From Ruthenibacterium lactatiformans (GTDB lineage: Bacteria; Bacillota; Clostridia; Oscillospirales; Ruminococcaceae), in the NCBI RefSeq assembly GCF_000949455.1, contig NZ_JXXK01000003.1, positions 110,196 to 174,195 of the forward strand: DNA of 64,000 nt. The letters are read 5' to 3'. Both the position numbers and the translations under genes were made by a program. The notes under the pieces were generated by a model that worked only from the letters and a program-made list of their open reading frames with translations, had not been told where the DNA came from and did no database searches. Shown here piece by piece: positions 33,628-41,849 of this stretch (its first letter is position 1; each line of letters starts with the position of its first letter).

Positions 33628-33789
33628 ATGGCACAGATCGAAACCAACATTGAGGCAAAAAACGGCAAGGGTGTGGGCTTTGAGCGCATCCGCCGCATCA
33701 CCGGCTACCTTGTGGGCACTCTGGACCGCTTCAACGACGCCAAGCGTGCCGAAGAGCACGACCGTGTGAAGCACGGCATGCAGCATTAA
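33628..33789 (+). CDS. Stand-alone glycyl-radical peptide of class III RNR
   Basis: 53 residues, too short for ordinary gene calling. RRITGYLVGTLDRFNDAKR-AEEHDRVKH aligns with the extreme C-terminus of complete NrdD proteins (RRVCGYLGxxxxxRFNxGKxxEVxxRVKH), including the radical glycine in GYL. A strong GAAGGAGG site lies just before the ATG, and the gap from the nrdD stop is 69 bases, so it is a separate gene and not a read-through. Presumably it docks onto the NrdD core and is activated by NrdG, much as GrcA/YfiD supplies a spare radical domain to pyruvate formate-lyase. Confidence 0.85.
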   Translation: MAQIETNIEAKNGKGVGFERIRRITGYLVGTLDRFNDAKRAEEHDRVKHGMQH

Positions 33790-33803
33790 GGAGCGCTTTT
33801 GTT

Positions 33804-34337
33804 TTGATACAGCAAACGATCAATATCGCAGGCATCATGGAGGATTCCATTGTAGACGGCCCGGGCCTGCGCACAGCTATTTTTGCGCAGGGCTGCCCGC
33901 GCCGGTGCGAGGGCTGCCACAACCCGGAAAGCTGGGCGTTCGGCACGGGCACGGATATGACGGTGCAGGACCTGTTCTGGCGCGTGAAGAAAAATCCACT
34001 GGTGCGCGGCGTCACCTTTTCCGGCGGCGAGCCGTTCAGCCAGGCGGAGCCTTTTACTGAACTGGCAAAGCTGCTGAAGGCCAATGGTTACGAGGTTGCC
34101 AGCTATACAGGCTACACCTTTGAAGAACTTCTGGAAAACGGAACGCCGGCCCAGAAGCAGCTGCTGGCCACGCTGGACATTCTGGTGGACGGAGAATTCG
34201 TTTTGGCACAGCGCAATCTGGACCTGCGGTTTCGCGGCAGCGAAAATCAGCGCATCCTGGACGTACCCCAGAGCCTTGCCCAGGGCAGAGCCGTATGGTG
34301 TACGGCGGCGCGCTGGGTGGGAGAACGGCAGGCATAA
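33804..34337 (+). CDS. nrdG: Anaerobic RNR activating enzyme (radical SAM)
   Basis: 177 residues starting at TTG (33804), preceded by AAGGAG; that start is favoured because the family N-terminus (INIAGIMEDSIVDGPGLRT) begins right there. The radical-SAM cluster motif is CPRRCEGCHNPESW, followed by the GGE-type SAM-binding sequence FSGGEPFSQ. It uses SAM and a reductant to generate the glycyl radical on the RNR, here on the separate 53-residue peptide. Last gene of the nrd operon. Confidence 0.93.
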   Translation: MIQQTINIAGIMEDSIVDGPGLRTAIFAQGCPRRCEGCHNPESWAFGTGTDMTVQDLFWRVKKNPLVRGVTFSGGEPFSQAEPFTELAKLLKANGYEVASYTGYTFEELLENGTPAQKQLLATLDILVDGEFVLAQRNLDLRFRGSENQRILDVPQSLAQGRAVWCTAARWVGERQA

Positions 34338-34413
34338 GCGTGCACTGCGTCCCCGCGGCACAACCGAAACTTTAGCCGCGCCCATCTCATGCGGGCGCGG
34401 CTCTGCTTGTCGA

Positions 34414-34456
34414 AAAAGGGCAATTTTGTGTGCGAAGTGCGCAAAATTGCCCTTTT
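34414..34456 (+). terminator. Terminator of the nrd operon
   Basis: Perfect 15-bp arms AAAAGGGCAATTTTG (34414-34428) and CAAAATTGCCCTTTT (34442-34456). A second hairpin without a T-run (AGCCGCGCCC/GGGCGCGGCT, about 34374-34402) precedes it. The remainder of this 295-base gap holds the trmB promoter. Confidence 0.75.
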
Positions 34457-34560
34457 GTGCGCCGGAAAGGAGCGCTGAGGGAAACCGGAAAGCGTCTGCA
34501 CAGCACAAAGCGTCTGGCGTCTCTCAGCGGTTGACGGCTTTGCCGGCAGCCTCAGCCGCA

Positions 34561-34589
34561 TTGCGCGTAAAGATACTTTTTGCTATAAT
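34561..34589 (+). promoter_or_regulatory. trmB promoter
   Basis: TTGCGC (34561-34566), 17-bp spacer, TATAAT (34584-34589). The start codon follows about 45 bases later. Confidence 0.65.
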
Positions 34590-34632
34590 AGGTACGTTCA
34601 TCACAAGACCAGTAAAGGAATGAAGACCACTC

Positions 34633-35346
34633 ATGCGCATGCGTTTCAAACCCTATGCCGGGCCGGAGCTTGCGGCCTGCCCTTTTCACATGAACGACGC
34701 CACCCGGTACAAGGGCCGCTGGCGAGAGACCTTTGCCCGGCCCGGGCAGCCGCTTCACTTGGAGCTGGGCTGCGGCAAGGGCGGATTTCTCGCCCGGCTT
34801 GCCTCCCGCAATCCGGACGTCAATTACATCGGCGTGGACATCACCGACAAGGTACTCATTCTTGCCAAACGCAACATCGAACGCATCTACGCCGAACAGG
34901 GGCTTCCCATCGACAACGTGAAGACCCTGGCTCACGACATCGAACGTATTCCCACACTGTTGGACAAAGCGGACCGCGTGGAGCGCATCTACATCAATTT
35001 CTGCAACCCATGGAACAAAAAGGCCAACCACAAAAAGCACCGTCTGACGCATACCCGCCAGCTTCTGCTGTACCGTCCGTTCCTTGCAGACGGCGCGGAG
35101 ATCTGGTTCAAATGTGACGACGACGATCTTTTTAAAGATACGCTGCGCTATATGGCCGAGGCCGGGTTCGAGGTGACCTGGCAGACGAGGGACCTGCACG
35201 CTGATGAACCGTCGTGGAACATCCGTACTGAACACGAACAGATGTTCACGGAAATGGGCATCCCCACCAAAGCGCTCATTGCGCGCAAAACGTCGCTGCC
35301 GGAAAACGCGCCCGCGCCGTGCATCCCGCACGACATCATGGAATAA
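34633..35346 (+). CDS. trmB: tRNA (guanine-N7-)-methyltransferase
   Basis: 237 residues, normal for TrmB. The SAM motif HLELGCGKGGFLARLA, the NYIGVDI and ILAKRNIERIYAE stretches, the substrate-binding region INFCNPWNKKANHKKHRL and the RTEHEQMF motif are all present. It forms m7G46 in the variable loop of tRNAs in the cytoplasm. It is transcribed alone between its own promoter and a strong shared terminator. The final FTEMGIPTKALIARK segment is the usual end; about 18 extra residues follow. Confidence 0.93.
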   Translation: MRMRFKPYAGPELAACPFHMNDATRYKGRWRETFARPGQPLHLELGCGKGGFLARLASRNPDVNYIGVDITDKVLILAKRNIERIYAEQGLPIDNVKTLAHDIERIPTLLDKADRVERIYINFCNPWNKKANHKKHRLTHTRQLLLYRPFLADGAEIWFKCDDDDLFKDTLRYMAEAGFEVTWQTRDLHADEPSWNIRTEHEQMFTEMGIPTKALIARKTSLPENAPAPCIPHDIME

Positions 35347-35350
35347 AACG

Positions 35351-35397
35351 GCAAACCCGCCTTCTCGGACCGGATGGCCCGGAGAAGGCGGGTTTGC
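35351..35397. terminator. Bidirectional terminator between trmB and glycerate kinase
   Basis: Perfect 16-bp arms GCAAACCCGCCTTCTC (35351-35366) and GAGAAGGCGGGTTTGC (35382-35397) with a 15-base loop. Short T-rich flanks on both sides suit convergent transcripts. Confidence 0.8.
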
Positions 35398-35454
35398 TCG
35401 TTTCATCACAAAAGCTTACGACAGCAGCCGGACCCCGAGGATGGGAACGCGAAG

Positions 35455-36588
35455 CTACCAGCCCATCCGGCGGCAGAAGCGCATCAGATTATCCATCGTC
35501 AGTGCAAGGTCACTTTTGCTGCGGGGCTTTGCTTCCCGGAAGGGTACGGCCACACGGTTGATGCTGAACACCGCCGACACACCCATATCGTAAGCCGCTT
35601 CAATGTTGTCTCCAATGTCGCCCACCACGGCCACCAGCGGAACGCCCGCGCGCTTTGCCCGCCGCGCCACGCCGATGACCACCTTGCCCAGCAGCGACTG
35701 GGCATCCAGCTTCCCTTCCCCGGAGAACACCATATCTGCCCCCTCCAGCAACTTGTCAAAGCCCACGGTATCCAGCACGGTCTCAATGCCCATTTGCAGC
35801 GTGCTGCCGAAAAAGGCCACCATGCCGCCGCCCATGCCGCCTGCCGCGCCCGCACCATGGAGCTGCCGGATGTCTCGCCCGGTACAGCGCTCCACAACAT
35901 CCGCCAAGTGCGCCAGGCCCGCGTCCAGAAGCTCCACCATGGCCGGGTCCGCGCCTTTCTGGGGCGCGAACACATGCGCCGCGCCCAGCGGGCCGCACAG
36001 TGGGTTGTCGATATCGCACATGGTCACCAGCTCCGCGCTCGCAAGTGCGGGATGCAGGCCGGAAAGGTCGATCTCCGCAACCTCCGCCAGCGTTGCCCCC
36101 ACAGGCACAAAGGCCTCGCCTGCCGCGTTGCGGAACACTGCACCCAGCGCTGCCGCAGCGCCGCAGCCTCCGTCGTTTGTGGCGCTGCCTCCCAGCCCCA
36201 CCACCAGCCGTTTGCAGCCGCGCTCCAACGCATGGGCCATCAGTTCACCCACGCCGTAGGTAGTAGTCTGTTCGGCGTGCAGGCGCTCGCCCACCAGCGG
36301 CAGGCCCGCCGCCGCCGCCATCTCGATGACGGCCACACCGTCCGGCAGCATGCCGTAGAACGCGGGCACTTCCTCGAAGTACGGGCCTTTTACAGTCACG
36401 GAGACCTTTTCCCCGCCCACGGCCTGCAGAAACGAATCCACACTTCCTTCGCCGCCGTCTGCCACAGGCACGCTGTGCACCTGGGCATCCGGATAATATT
36501 CCTGCACCGCCTGTGCCATTACGGTACAGATCTCGGCCGAGGACATGGTTCCCTTGAAGGAATCGGGGATGAGGATCACTTTTTTCAT
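35455..36588 (-). CDS. glxK: Glycerate 2-kinase
   Basis: 377 residues, full length for the GarK/GlxK family. Landmarks are the N-terminal KKVILIPDSFKGTMSSAEI, VADGGEGSVDSFL, VVGLGGSATNDGGCGAAAAL, DIDNPLCGPLGAAHVFAPQKG and FSGEGKLDAQSLLGKVV. It phosphorylates D-glycerate, the end product of glucarate/galactarate or glyoxylate breakdown, to 2-phosphoglycerate for glycolysis. It follows the GntP permease gene and the CdaR gene on the same strand, forming a compact glycerate/sugar-diacid locus. Confidence 0.93.
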   Translation of the reverse strand: MKKVILIPDSFKGTMSSAEICTVMAQAVQEYYPDAQVHSVPVADGGEGSVDSFLQAVGGEKVSVTVKGPYFEEVPAFYGMLPDGVAVIEMAAAAGLPLVGERLHAEQTTTYGVGELMAHALERGCKRLVVGLGGSATNDGGCGAAAALGAVFRNAAGEAFVPVGATLAEVAEIDLSGLHPALASAELVTMCDIDNPLCGPLGAAHVFAPQKGADPAMVELLDAGLAHLADVVERCTGRDIRQLHGAGAAGGMGGGMVAFFGSTLQMGIETVLDTVGFDKLLEGADMVFSGEGKLDAQSLLGKVVIGVARRAKRAGVPLVAVVGDIGDNIEAAYDMGVSAVFSINRVAVPFREAKPRSKSDLALTMDNLMRFCRRMGW

Positions 36589-36629
36589 GATTTACGCTCC
36601 TTGTCAAAAAAGTCCGGGTTTCAGCTTTA

Positions 36630-36658
36630 CAGGAGCCGGGGCAGGGCCCCGGCTCCTG
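36630..36658 (-). terminator. Hairpin between the permease and glycerate kinase genes
   Basis: Perfect 13-bp arms CAGGAGCCGGGGC and GCCCCGGCTCCTG around AGG. No T-run directly follows, although a TTTTTT occurs about 15 bases further on. It may stabilise the upstream message or attenuate transcription into the kinase gene. Confidence 0.5.
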
Positions 36659-36710
36659 CACGGTCGGGTAAGACATTCGGCACGGCGCTTTTTTGACGCT
36701 GAAAACGCCG

Positions 36711-38102
36711 TTACCGGAAAATAAGAGAGAGCACGAACACGCCGGCCATCGACGAAAGCCCCAGCAGCAGCGTGCACAGCGTCTGCGTTTTATAGCCCTG
36801 CTCCGGCTTCATTTCGCCGAAGTTCGTCACCACCCAGAAATAGGAATCGTTGGCGTGGGATACCGTCATCGCGCCCGCGGCAATGGCCATCACCGTCAGC
36901 GCGGCGCGCACGGGCGTGCCCAGTCCCATCACATCCATCAGCGGAGCCATGATGCCCGCCGTGGTGGTAAGCGCTACCGTGGAGGACCCCTGCGCCGTCT
37001 TTAGGATGGCGGACAGCAGGAACGGGAAGAAGATGCCCACGGCCTCCAGAATAGACGCGTTGGCCGTAATGGTCTCCACCATGCCGGACACCGCGATCAC
37101 TTTTCCCAGCACTCCGCCCGCTGCCGTGACGAACAGGATGGGGCCGACGGTCTTAAGCGTCTCGTTGGTGAGCTCGTAGAATTTGTTCAGCCGTTTCGCA
37201 CCCGCAAGCAGTGCTACACCGAACAGCGTGCCCACCGCCAGCGCGATGATGGGTGCGCCCAAAAATGCACACAGATCATAGGCAAAGCCCGTCCAGCCCG
37301 CCATGGCCGCGATGGAGCCCAGCGCCATCAGCAGGATGGGCACGACAATGGGCGCCAGCGCCGCCGCCCCGCCGGGCAGCTTGCCGAACTCCGCCACCAG
37401 TTCCTCGTATGTCCTGGCCGTTTCGCCGTCGCATGCCTCATCGCCCGCTTTTACCTTTTTGCCGATGTACTTTGCGAAGAAGTAGCCCACAAACAGGGGA
37501 ATGATGGAGCACAGCGCGCCCATGCCCATAACGAGCAGCAGGTTGTCGCCGATGCCCAGCGTGCTGGCCGCGGCAATGGGCCCCGGCGTAGGCGGAATGA
37601 ATACGTGAGAGATATACAGCCCGGCCGAAAGCGCCACTGTCATGGCCACGCTGGACGTCATTGTGCGCTTTACCAGCGCCTTGCGGATGGGGTTGAGGAT
37701 AACAAACCCTGAATCACAGAACACGGGGATGGAAACCACCCAGCCCATGAGCAGCACAGCCAGCTCCGGCCGTTTTTTCCCCACCACATGGATGACCATA
37801 TCCGCCAGCTTCAATGCCGCGCCTGTGGCCTCCAGGATCGTGCCGATGAGCGCACCCAGGATGATGACAATGCCGATGCTGGTGAACGTGCCGGAAAAAC
37901 CCGAGCCGATGACGTTGGCAAGCCCCGGCGTGACAGCGCCGTCCGCGGCTGTCCTGTTCACCAGCGGCACGCCCGCCACAAGCCCCAGCACCAGCGAGAT
38001 GCCCATGATGGAAAGGAATGGGTGGATCTTCCATTTCGAGATGGCCAGGATCATAAGGACAATGGCCGCCACGAACGCAAGGATAAGCGGAAAACCTGAC
38101 AT
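36711..38102 (-). CDS. GntP-family gluconate/glycerate permease
   Basis: 463 residues from the ATG at 38102 (AAAGGAGG upstream; an ATG 33 bases earlier is less likely). About twelve to fourteen hydrophobic segments are present, with the GntP pieces KWKIHPFLSIMGISLVLGLV, PVFCDSGFVILNPI, IPPTPGPIAAASTLGI and the C-terminal MTVSHANDSYFWVV. GntP transporters import gluconate, glycerate or related hydroxy acids by cation symport. Position between cdaR and glycerate kinase favours glycerate as substrate (inference). Confidence 0.9.
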   Translation of the reverse strand: MSGFPLILAFVAAIVLMILAISKWKIHPFLSIMGISLVLGLVAGVPLVNRTAADGAVTPGLANVIGSGFSGTFTSIGIVIILGALIGTILEATGAALKLADMVIHVVGKKRPELAVLLMGWVVSIPVFCDSGFVILNPIRKALVKRTMTSSVAMTVALSAGLYISHVFIPPTPGPIAAASTLGIGDNLLLVMGMGALCSIIPLFVGYFFAKYIGKKVKAGDEACDGETARTYEELVAEFGKLPGGAAALAPIVVPILLMALGSIAAMAGWTGFAYDLCAFLGAPIIALAVGTLFGVALLAGAKRLNKFYELTNETLKTVGPILFVTAAGGVLGKVIAVSGMVETITANASILEAVGIFFPFLLSAILKTAQGSSTVALTTTAGIMAPLMDVMGLGTPVRAALTVMAIAAGAMTVSHANDSYFWVVTNFGEMKPEQGYKTQTLCTLLLGLSSMAGVFVLSLIFR

Positions 38103-38296
38103 GATGAAACCTCCTTTTGAATCGGCTTTGCGCACCCGCTGCTGCCGGGTGCCGCCTGTTGATACAGTGTACCGGGCCGCACGCTGTTTTATGATGTTTT
38201 GCGCCCGTCTTTCAAGCCGTATTTCAAGCGAGATCTCTGTTCCTCATGCCAATACCGCGCAAGGCCGCGCGACAGATTTGGTTTAATTGTCCAGTT

Positions 38297-39451
38297 TCAG
38301 CTTCCCATCAAAAGCAGGCTGCCTTCCACTTCCTTGAAAAAAAGCACTGCCATATAGAATACCGGTGCTTGGCTGGGCCGGCGCACATCGCAGCCCGTCA
38401 GCTCCTCCAGCCGCTTCAAACGGTACTGCAGAGTGTTTTTGTGGATATACAATGCATCCGCCGCTGCCTGGATGGAACCCTCCGCCGCAAAGTATGCCTC
38501 CAGAAGTCCAATCCATCGGCGCAGCTCCTCGTAAGTGCAGCCCCGAAATACCTTACGCAGATATTCTTCCTTGGTCTGGCGCGGCACATCGCCTGTGAAC
38601 AGCTCCAGCGTCACACTGTCGTAAGGCAGCACGCCTTCCGGCGCCATGCGAGCCGAACGCCACGCCTTATTTGCCTGGGCATAAGCCCGGTGCACATCCG
38701 GCGCGCCGCCGTCGATCCCCACTGCCAGCCGCAGACCAAAGCGTTCCCGCGCCATGACGCACAAACGCTGTGCCATGGCCTGCATCTGAGCGTCCGGCCG
38801 CGCACGCAGCAGCAGAATCTGCCGCGCTGCATTCCGCAGAATGATACCGCCCGCCTCGCCCTCCACAAGTCCGGAGACCGCCGTCTCCAGCTGGTCGATG
38901 CGTTTTTGTCCGGCGGCGGTGTCGGTGTAGAGGGCAAGGTCCCGCACACTCACCACCATTACCCGGCGCGGCACTGTAATGTCCACACCCAATGCCAGCC
39001 CGCGTTCCGCCAGCACCTGCGGCTGCAGCAAGCCGCCGCCCAACACCCAGTCCTCCAGAAAACGGCTGCGCACACGCTGGTCCAGCCGCTTTTCATCCTG
39101 TTCATTGCCCTCGCGGATAAGGATCTCCGTCATCTTTTTCACGACCTGGCCGTATCCGATGACCTGCTCGTACGCGCCTGTGATGCCGATGACGCCCACG
39201 GTACGGCCCCCGTGTGTGATGGGCAGGTTCAGCCCCGCCCGCACGGTAGGCGTGGCATCCTCCGGACGGACGTACAGCTCCGGCAAGCCCTCCTCTACAA
39301 TGCGTTTTGCCCCTGCGTGGAAGTGGCCCACCCGTGTGCCGTCCGTGCTGGCAATGATATTTCCCCGTTCGTCCATCATGTTGATGTGCTGCCCCACGAT
39401 GCCGCTGATCTCGTCCACGATACGCTGGGCGCTCTGTACTGAAAGCTCCAC
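38297..39451 (-). CDS. cdaR: CdaR-type sugar diacid regulator (PucR-like HTH)
   Basis: 384 residues starting at GTG (39451), which has AAGGAG seven bases upstream. The N-terminal diacid-recognition domain (SAQRIVDEISGIVGQHINMM, then LNLPITHGGRTVGVIGITG; about 1-130), a middle GGDEF-like region, and the C-terminal HTH with AAEGSIQAAADALYIHKN and TLQYRLKRLEELTG. CdaR activates glucarate, galactarate and glycerate uptake and catabolism genes in E. coli. It precedes the permease and kinase genes and probably controls them in response to glycerate or a diacid. Confidence 0.9.
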   Translation of the reverse strand: MELSVQSAQRIVDEISGIVGQHINMMDERGNIIASTDGTRVGHFHAGAKRIVEEGLPELYVRPEDATPTVRAGLNLPITHGGRTVGVIGITGAYEQVIGYGQVVKKMTEILIREGNEQDEKRLDQRVRSRFLEDWVLGGGLLQPQVLAERGLALGVDITVPRRVMVVSVRDLALYTDTAAGQKRIDQLETAVSGLVEGEAGGIILRNAARQILLLRARPDAQMQAMAQRLCVMARERFGLRLAVGIDGGAPDVHRAYAQANKAWRSARMAPEGVLPYDSVTLELFTGDVPRQTKEEYLRKVFRGCTYEELRRWIGLLEAYFAAEGSIQAAADALYIHKNTLQYRLKRLEELTGCDVRRPSQAPVFYMAVLFFKEVEGSLLLMGS

Positions 39452-39600
39452 ATTCGTTCTCCTTTCCTCAGCGCCCTGCGGCACATGGCTCCCGCCTTCC
39501 GTCCCAAGCCGGCCGCACTGAAACTGTGCCGCACCGCCCTGCCCGTATTATACACTGCCGTGAGAGCATTTCCCATGGTTTATATACTAAAATAAATATC

Positions 39601-39617
39601 TTATAATTGTATTATAA
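39601..39617. promoter_or_regulatory. AT-rich palindrome upstream of cdaR
   Basis: TTATAAT-TGT-ATTATAA, perfect 7-bp arms, about 150 bases upstream of the cdaR start in an AT-rich stretch that also holds -10-like sequences. Possible operator for CdaR autoregulation. Confidence 0.4.
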
Positions 39618-39690
39618 AACAAATTTTTGCAAAACGCATCCTTTTGGGGAAACGGGCACGGTATTTTGCATCGCGCCATGTATGCAGAAA

Positions 39691-39720
39691 CCCGCCCCGC
39701 TGCAAAAGCAGCAGGGCGGG
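39691..39720 (-). terminator. Terminator of the rnf operon
   Basis: Thirteen-bp arms CCCGCCCCGCTGC and GCAGCAGGGCGGG (one G-T pair) around AAAA, 25 bases after the rnfB stop. On the minus strand only a short TTTCTG follows. Confidence 0.65.
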
Positions 39721-39744
39721 TCAGCAAAGCCGGGAACCTACCGG

Positions 39745-40536
39745 TCAAACGATCTTTGGGATGGTGATGGCATGCACCGGGCACACATTCATACAGGTGC
39801 GGCAGCCCGTACACTTTTCATAGTCTACACGGGCCACGTTATTGGTCACCTTGATGGCACCCTCCGGGCAGCTCTTTTCGCACTTCATGCAGCCGATGCA
39901 GCCTGCCGTGCAGGCCTTGCGCGTCAGGGCGCCGCGGTCGTGATTGGCGCACATGACAACGGGCTTTTCGCTCTCCGGCCGAATCCAGATCACCTTTTTG
40001 GGGCACGCCTGCTCGCAGGCGCCGCAGCCTGTGCATTTTTCCGGATTCACACGGGCAAGCCCGTTTGACACCGTGATGGCGTCGAACTTGCAGGCCTTGA
40101 CACAGTCCCCGTAGCCCAAACAGCCGTATTCACAGGCGGCGCGGCCGGAATACAGCGCGGCGCAGGCGGCACAGCTTTCAATGCCTTCGTACTCATACTT
40201 ATCCTGCGTGTGGTCGTAGCTGCCCTGGCAGGCTACGATAGCCTTGCGCTTCACAACTTCGCCCGCTTCCACGCCCATGATGGCTGCAGCCGCGGCCGCA
40301 CATTTTGCACCGCCGGGCACACATTTGTTCACCGGCGCGCCCTCGACAATGGCTTTTGCATAGTCGGCACAGCCGGCGTAGCCGCAGGCGCCGCAGTTAG
40401 CGCCGGGCAGCACGCCCAGCACCTCGCCCACGCGGGGGTCTTCCTCTACGTGCATAAAATGTGCCGCCACAACCAGGATCGCGGCGCCCAGAAGGCCGAT
40501 GACGGTGACAACCGCCACCGCTGTTACGATACTCAT
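39745..40536 (-). CDS. rnfB: Rnf complex subunit B (iron-sulfur protein)
   Basis: 263 residues. An N-terminal membrane helix (VTAVAVVTVIGLLGAAILVVA) is followed by the Fe-S domain GANCGACGYAGCADYAKAI and then a series of ferredoxin-type motifs (CLGYGDCVKACKFDAI, CTGCGACEQACPKKVI, CIGCMKCEKSCPEGAI, CTGCRTCMNVCPVHAI). RnfB is the entry point for electrons from ferredoxin. Last gene of the operon, in the usual clostridial order C-D-G-E-A-B. Confidence 0.95.
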   Translation of the reverse strand: MSIVTAVAVVTVIGLLGAAILVVAAHFMHVEEDPRVGEVLGVLPGANCGACGYAGCADYAKAIVEGAPVNKCVPGGAKCAAAAAAIMGVEAGEVVKRKAIVACQGSYDHTQDKYEYEGIESCAACAALYSGRAACEYGCLGYGDCVKACKFDAITVSNGLARVNPEKCTGCGACEQACPKKVIWIRPESEKPVVMCANHDRGALTRKACTAGCIGCMKCEKSCPEGAIKVTNNVARVDYEKCTGCRTCMNVCPVHAITIPKIV

Positions 40537-40551
40537 GCTCTCTCTCCTTCC

Positions 40552-41151
40552 TTAATGGCCCGCGAAGATATTTTCGATGACGCCGCCGAAGCCCATGAAG
40601 GACAGGCTGGTGACGCTTGCCGCCACAAGCGTGATGGGCAGGCCCTCAAAGCACTTGGGAGGCTGGGCATCCTCCAGCCGTTTGCGTACGCCGGAGAACA
40701 GCACCATGGCCACCATGAAGCCCACGCCCGCGCCCACAGCGCACACCAGGCTCTCGGCAAAGTTGTAGCCCTCGTCCAGCACGGAAATTGTCACGCCCAG
40801 CACCGCGCAGTTGGTGGTGATGAGCGGCAGATACACACCCAGCGCCTTGTACAGCGGGGGCATGAACTTTTTGAGGATGATCTCAACCAGCTGCACCAGC
40901 ACCGCGATGATGAGGATAAACACAATGGTCTGCAGATAAGCCATGCCGTTTGGCTCCAGCAAATAGGTGTAGATGGGCCAGGTAACACTGGTGGCCAGCG
41001 CCATGACAAAGATGACGGCGGCAGACATGCCCACGGCGGAATCCAGCTTTTTGGAAACGCCCAGGAACGGGCAGATGCCCAGGAACTGCACCAGCACATA
41101 GTTGTTCACGAGGATCATGCTGAAGAAGATCATTGCCAGCTTAACAGCCAT
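40552..41151 (-). CDS. rnfA: Rnf complex subunit A (membrane)
   Basis: 199 residues, six hydrophobic segments. It begins MAVKLAMIFFSMILVNNYVL, with GICPFLGVSKKLDSAVGM and VYLPLITTNCAVLGV, the conserved RnfA/NqrE sequences whose cysteines hold an Fe-S cluster shared with RnfE. It forms half of the membrane core for ion translocation. Its start codon shares one base with the rnfE stop. Confidence 0.95.
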   Translation of the reverse strand: MAVKLAMIFFSMILVNNYVLVQFLGICPFLGVSKKLDSAVGMSAAVIFVMALATSVTWPIYTYLLEPNGMAYLQTIVFILIIAVLVQLVEIILKKFMPPLYKALGVYLPLITTNCAVLGVTISVLDEGYNFAESLVCAVGAGVGFMVAMVLFSGVRKRLEDAQPPKCFEGLPITLVAASVTSLSFMGFGGVIENIFAGH

Positions 41152-41849
41152 TACGCCTCGCCTCCTTCCGCTTTATCCGCGCATTTGCCGCCGCATACGC
41201 TGGCCGAGGGGCAGCCCTCGCAGCCGATGCTGCGCACCTTGCGGTTGTTTGTCTTGATCTCGATCCAGATCACCAGCGCCATCAGGCAGCCGAACACGAA
41301 GAAGCCGCCGGGAGGGGTAATGAACACAGTCATGGGGTCCACTGCCGCGGGCATGACCTGTATGCCGAACAGCGTACCGGCGCCCAGCACCTCGCGGACG
41401 GAGCCCATCACCACCAGAGTTCCCGTAAAGCCCAGACCCATGCCCAGGCCGTCCAGCGCCGAAAGGCCGATGCTGTTCTTGGAAGCGAACATCTCGGCAC
41501 GGCCCAGGATGATGCAGTTCACCACGATGAGCGGCAGGAAGATGCCCAGCGCCGAATCCAGCGCAGGCACAAACGCCTTCACCAGCATCTGCAGTACCGT
41601 CACAAACGTGGCGATGACCGTGATGTAGGCCGGCAGACGAACCTTATCGGGGATGATCTTGCGCAGCGCCGAAATGGCGATGTTGGAACACACCAGCACA
41701 AACGTGGCCGCAAGGCCCATGCCCAGACCGTTGACGGCCAGCGTGGTGACGGCCAGCGTGGGGCAGGTGCCCAGCACCAGGCGCAGCGACGGGTTCTCCT
41801 TCAAAAGGCCGTTGGAGAATACCTTCAGTTTTTCCTTCATTCCGCTCAC
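41151..41849 (-). CDS. rnfE: Rnf complex subunit E (membrane)
   Basis: 232 residues, six hydrophobic segments. The RnfE/NqrD sequences NPSLRLVLGTCPTLAVT and FLPLIVVNCIILGRAEMFA carry the conserved cysteines. The final 30 residues are Cys-rich (SIGCEGCPSASVCGGKCAD), longer than in most RnfE proteins and possibly an extra metal or disulfide site. It pairs with RnfA. The gene overlaps rnfG by four bases. Confidence 0.94.
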   Translation of the reverse strand: MSGMKEKLKVFSNGLLKENPSLRLVLGTCPTLAVTTLAVNGLGMGLAATFVLVCSNIAISALRKIIPDKVRLPAYITVIATFVTVLQMLVKAFVPALDSALGIFLPLIVVNCIILGRAEMFASKNSIGLSALDGLGMGLGFTGTLVVMGSVREVLGAGTLFGIQVMPAAVDPMTVFITPPGGFFVFGCLMALVIWIEIKTNNRKVRSIGCEGCPSASVCGGKCADKAEGGEA

